NCBI RefSeq assembly: GCF_037997115.1
Contig: NZ_CP150484.1
Span: forward strand, 3,857,860-3,921,859
Length of the DNA: 64,000 nt
Source: Amycolatopsis coloradensis
Lineage (GTDB): Bacteria > Actinomycetota > Actinomycetes > Mycobacteriales > Pseudonocardiaceae
Direction of reading: 5' to 3'
The position numbers and the translations under genes were made by a program. Every line of letters starts with the position of its first letter. Within the stretch, counting starts at the first letter, position 1. Below are positions 56,801-62,800 of this stretch, one piece after another. Under the pieces are notes generated by a model, which was not told the DNA's origin, ran no database searches, and saw only the letters and a list, made by a program, of their open reading frames with translations.

Positions 56801-59800
56801 GAGCTACGAGGACAGCCAGGAACCGGTCGACCAGGAGCTGCAACCGGCGCTGCCCCAACAGGTCGCGCAGATGGCGAACCTGCTCGCCCAGATCCCGCGC
56901 ACCGAGGCCACCGCGCTGCGGACCCGCCTGCTGCCCCTGGTGGTGCCGCCGGAAGGGCTGACACCGGAAGAACTCACGCGCCGGTTCCCGCTGCACGACA
57001 TCGTCTTGAGCGCACTCGCCTACCACGCCTATCTCGAGGGCGAGAATCCCGGCGCGGCCTGGGAGCGCGGGCAGATGACCGCACTGCTCGACAGGCCCGG
57101 CCTCGACGACATCCTGGGACCCGACGCCCGGCGACACGAAGTCCTCGACGACGCCCATCACGCACTGCGGACCATGTTCGCCGTCGCGCGGTCCTACGCC
57201 GAGCCGGCCGCGGCCGCGCCGGAACCCGCGCCGGAATCCGGATCCGGGCTCTCCGACGTGGACTTCGTCCCGCTGCGGTCGCGCTCCGGCGCGGTCGTGG
57301 GAGTGGGCTTCCCGCACTCGGACCACGAACGGGGAGTGCTCCTGGAAGCGTTCCGGAACCGCCCCGAGACCGGGGACGAGTTCACCGTTCCGCTTCACCA
57401 CGACCACAACGGCTTCTCGGTCCGGACCGGGAACGGGCGGCTCGTGACCCTCGACGAGCGCGCGGTCGTCCAGCTGCTGTCCAGCATCGCCCTGCCCGGG
57501 GAAACGCACTGGCGGCAGCACTCCTCCCTGGTCTTCCTCAGCTGCCGGGTGAGCAGCCCTCACCACGGCAACCGGGTGATCACCCTGACCGAACTGCTTC
57601 GCGACACGGGGTTCCGGGGCGGTGTCACCGGCTTCGACACCCGAGTCGAAGTCAGACGCGACGGGACCGTACGGCCACTGGCCGATGGCGCCGAACCGGA
57701 AGAAGGAGCCGTGGTCTTCGCCACGCCCCACAACGCTTCCGCAGGGGCGCTCGGGATGGGCAGCACCCTGTCGGTGAACACCGGATCCGGCCCTGGCGGC
57801 TCTTTCGGCAGCTCTTGGAGCGACGACAGTTCGATCGCCTCCGATGAGGACTCGGACGCGCTCAGTATCGACTCGGACGCCGCCAGCGAGTACTCGCACT
57901 CCTCCAGCGAGAGCTCGTTCGCCGTGGACGAAGCGCGACGCGAAGAAGTCAAGGCGGAACTGTCCGGACACCTGACGTTCACCGTGGAGGCCGACACGCC
58001 GGCGTCGGCCGATGTCGACGATCGGCCGGCTTTGCGGCGGCTCGCGAACGCTCTGCTGGAGGCTCACACGTTTCAGCGAGCCGATGGTCTGTCCGTGCGT
58101 GTCGAGATCACGGGCACTCCGAGAGACACACGGATCTTCGCGGACCTGCTGCGGACGGAACTGGGGGAGGATCCGGCGCAACCGATGCCGGAGATCGCGC
58201 TCCGCACGGTGACCGCCGAGACGGTCACCGTCGAGGTCACCTTGGGCGAAGTCCCCGAGGGGTCTTCGTACGAACCGACCACGAACTCGTCCGGTGGCAT
58301 CAGCTTCGATTCCGGTCGCGAATCGGTGGATTCCTCCTGGGAGGCCCTCCACGCCGGCATGCCGTCCCTGCCTGTCCTGAAGCGGCCCTTTTACGTCTAC
58401 GTGACCGGCCGTATGGGCAAGTTCGTGGTGGACGGCGTACGGATCGACGGTGCCACGCTGGCCCGGCACGTCCGGAACTCGCCGATGTTCCGGTTGCACG
58501 CGGCCGACGACCCCTCGGTCCCGGTCGTCCTGATCGGCGCGGATCCGACGCGGCCGGACTTGACTTTCGCCGCCGCACAGGAATTCGCCAAGGCCCTGCG
58601 CGGCGACGGGCCATACCGGTCGGTGGCCGCGGCGAACGACCTGGTGGAATCGGACGCCGCGGGGACGACCGTCGTGAGAGACGGCGGAATCTTCGGCAAC
58701 GTGGCGGAAATTCTGCCGGACGACGTGCAGTGGGCGCCGCTCACCGACGTCGACGGCCGGCAGTTCGGCATGGGCTTCGTGCACGGCACGAGCTACATCA
58801 GCAATTTTTCCGCGCAACTGGAGAACACCACCGACCACAGCCTGCGGTCGGTGATCGAAACCTCTGTCGATCAGAACGGGAAGAGGCACGATGAGCCGGC
58901 CACCCAGGCATGGGCCGATGCCACGGACGGTGCGCGGAGGAGGCCGGTGGCGCTGCATCTGGACGGCGAAATGGGCCGCTTCAAAATACCGTTGAGCAAC
59001 GAAACCGCTGTGTTCAACACCCCCGAGGCCACCGCGGAGCTGATCGCGAAGGCCGGCATCTTCCAGGCCGCGACCGCGGGTGCCGTTCGCCCGCCGTTGC
59101 TGGTGTTCACCTATTCCAATGGCACCAGTGAAATCACGACGAGCGACGCGAACCGGCGACTGCTGAGCAAGTTGCGCGCGTTGACCGGGCATTGGCAGAG
59201 CTACGAGTACGCCGGCTTTTACCGCTTCAGCGACGCCGCCATGCTGCAGGTGCCGCGTGGCGCGGAATTCAGGAAGGGACCTCCGCCCTCGCTGGCGGAG
59301 ATCGCGCACGTGGCTTCGGACGAAGTGTTCGGCTTCCCGGTTTCCGGCGGAACCCGCGCCCCCGCGGACGAGCAAGCGGTGCTGGACGAGTTCCGTGAAG
59401 CTGTCAGGGCGGGCACCGCGGACCTGGCAGGCCCTTGGGGATCGAAGGAACCTCTGGTCGTCTCGGTGCACTCCCCGGACGGGAAGTTCGCGCGCATCGA
59501 AACGCGAGACGGTGCTGTGCTCGAGCTCAACGGGCAGGAACTGGGTGAGATGCTGCTCGCCGACCCGGATTTCGTGTGGCAGCTCAGGAGCGAACCGGAG
59601 CGGCCGGTGCTGCTGGTGGCGCGCCACGGCGGAAGCCGGGTGAACTTCGGCCGGCTGGGCTTCGATTTCGCCGGAGCCTTGCGGGCGCACCGGTTCTACC
59701 CTGACGTTTATTCCACGCCTGGAGAGGCGAGAATCGAAGCGAACCGGATCGTCACCAGCGGAGAGCCGGGCTTCGTGAAGGTCTCGGAGCTGCGCGCCGG

Positions 59801-62800
59801 TGACTTGAAGACCGACCTGTTGCACAACGATGACGGCGAGCCGGTGGCGCTGTTCGTGCGGTACCCGGGGGACGAAGCCGATTTCGCCCGAGCCGAGGCT
59901 TGGGCGAAGAACGTCACTGCCGGCACCCTGGAGACCTACTGGTCCGATACCGCCGCCGGCCGGGTGAACGTGCCCTGGGACGCCGGTGTTCTGCCGATGT
60001 TCCTACTCCACGGCGGTGGGAAGCGCGGTTCCCGAACCGTCCGGAATGACGGAGCGGCGGTGGAACTCACGCAGGCGGAACTGGGCCGGATCGTGCGGAA
60101 CGACGCGGGCTTGCGCAAGGCGCTCAACCGGAGCAAGCGCCGTCCTTGGACGCGGCCCTTGGTGTTCGCCGCGCTGGACGGGGAAACCAGGGGAGTGGAG
60201 GAATTCGCCCAGACGCTGGCCGCCGGAGGTTATTCGCGCCTCATCCATCACCCGGCGGGCAGAGTGAAGCTCTTCGAGAGCGGAGGCTTCGCCACGAGCG
60301 GGATGGGGCTGAAAACACAACCCGTTCCGTCCACTGTGGAGGAGCGGTTCATCAGCCATGCGATGGCCAATGATGCCCTCGGTGTCCACGGCGAGTTCTT
60401 TCCCCTGACCGAAAACGACGCCCAGCACATGTTCCTTGCCGCGCGCAACAACGATCCGGCGGGGCTGCGCTACTACTTTCGCGAAGTGGCCGATGCGGCG
60501 ACAGGCAGCGGGACCAAGTTTTATGAACCAGTCCTCTCGCCTTGGGCCGACAGCACGGTCCCGGTGTGGTTCTTGGACGGGCACGGCAGCACCGAGGGTC
60601 TCGCCTTCGGGATGGGGACGGACCGGCCCCTGCAGTTCGGTGACACGGTGGTGCGCGATGGCGGCGATGCGGCACGGGTGATCTTCGGCAGCAAGGTGTT
60701 CCAAGACGCGGGCTTCGACCCCACGGTCCGGGTCGTCCTCGGTCACTGCAAGTCGATGGTGACCGTGAACGCCACCACGATGACGCCGGCGGAGGAGCTC
60801 AAGTTCGCCCGTCAGTGGCTCACGGAGGGGACGGGCCAGGTATTCGGTGCGACCGAGATCGTCCGCGTGAGCACTCACCAGGGTTTTCGGGCGGTCGTCG
60901 GGGGGACCGGCGAGTTCGTCGAGGCACTTCCTGCGGGGCGGCGAGTCCCGTCGATCCCGCTCGCCGACCTGGCGGCGAACCGGATCGACCCCGTCGAGGT
61001 GACCTTCCCCACCGCGGCCGCCTCCATACCGAAGTCCTCGGAAGCGCTGGTGCGTGAGGTGGCGCGAAAAGTCGCGAGAGCGGCGGCGTGGCGGCTGCGC
61101 AACACCGTGGGCCTGCCGCGGGTCACCATCACGGGCTGGGGCAAAGCAGGCATCCTGGGCGCCAAACCCGCACGCAAGCGGGGGCTGGAGCGGGCGGAAG
61201 CCCTGAGCAAGCTGTTCCACGTGGAGCTTCGTGCCGAGTCCGGGATGCTGCGTTCGCTGGGCCTGGCGATCCGGCCAGAGGACGTGCTGGTGGAGGTCAT
61301 CGGTTCGGAGACGACGTCCGGCACGGGACCGACCGGCAGGATCGACATCACGTTGCCGTGGCACGACCTCGGCGAGGAGGCTGCTCGCCCGGTCTCAGAC
61401 ACCTTCGTGGACGCCGACGTGCCCGCGCTCAACAAGGCCTTCGCCCTGCTCGCCCCGGATCACGCGACGAAGGCGGCCTCGAACACCACTGCCGCATCAG
61501 ACGCCGGTCCGGCGACGGACCTGCTTGCCCGTGCCCTGCCCGAAGGTGGTTCGGCGCTTTCCCGGCCCTCGCCGGACCTGGACGCCGCCGTGCCTGCCGG
61601 TCCGATCGTTTATCTTCCGTCGCACCCCGCCGCTTCGGGCGGGGTGCTCCTGTCGGCGAACGCCGCGGAGGCGGGGATTTGGGAACAGGTTTACGCCTCT
61701 TTGCCGGTGGGCCAGGACATCGGGGCCAGGCCGTTCTACGTTTTCGCGACCGCGCACCGGCAGGGGTTCGTCGTCGACGGCGAGGTGTTCGACGGTGCGT
61801 CGCTGGTCACGCTCGTCCGGAACGCCGGCAGTTACCAGGACATGCTCGTGACCGACCCGGACGCCGAAATCGTGCTCGTCGTCTCCGGCACGATGGAACC
61901 CGCCACGTTGTGGTTCGAAGCCGGCCGGTTCGCCGAACTGATGAACAGCGAAGAGACCTATTGGCTCGTTTCGGCGGTTTACGGCATGCCCGTCACTGAT
62001 CAGAACGGCGTTCCGCACCTGCCCTTTCTGTCCGAGCGGGTGGTCGTCTCCTCGCCCCGTTCGCGCTTGCGCGCCAAACCGCTCATCGACGCCTACGGCA
62101 GGGAGAGCGGCGCGGCGTTCTTCCTCGACGAGCACCAGGCGGCCGCCGTCTCCAAGACCATGAGGCTGGCCACCGACGTCTCCTCCCGGGCCGTGGGGCG
62201 GCTCGGATTCGACGCCTCCGGCAAGCCGATGATCGTCGAAGAGATCCAAGAGTGGGCACCGGCGACCACCGGTGATCGCACCCGGCCGCGTTTCCTGTTC
62301 CTGGAGAACGGTGAAGTGGGGAGCCCGGCCTTTTCGGTCAAGGACACACAGGGGCACGGATCGCTGCTCGGCCCGGTCGAGATGGCGCATTCGGTGGCGG
62401 CCGGCGGATTCTTCTCGCAGGCGGCAGGAGGCGTGCGCCCGCAGCTCGTGCTGTTCACGGTGGCACGGGCACCGTCGGCCGCTGATCAGCTCAACCAGCG
62501 TTTCCTGGCGGCGTTGCGCCGGCTCGCCGGACCCCTGCACGCCTTCACCACGTCGGGCCCCTTCTCGACCGTCGGGTTCGGCGCGTACATCCATGCCATG
62601 GGATCAGGCTTCGCTTCCCATCCTCTTCGCGCCTCGGACGTCCGCATCGAGCAGTACGGGCCGGTGTTCACCTTCCCGAACGATGCGAACCCCGGACAGG
62701 CCGAGGCCTTACGGGCGTTCGCGGCGGGGCTGCAGGCGGGGACGACTCCGGGTACCGGGCCATGGGGCGACCGGGTGCCGGTGTTCGTCCTCCCCGACGC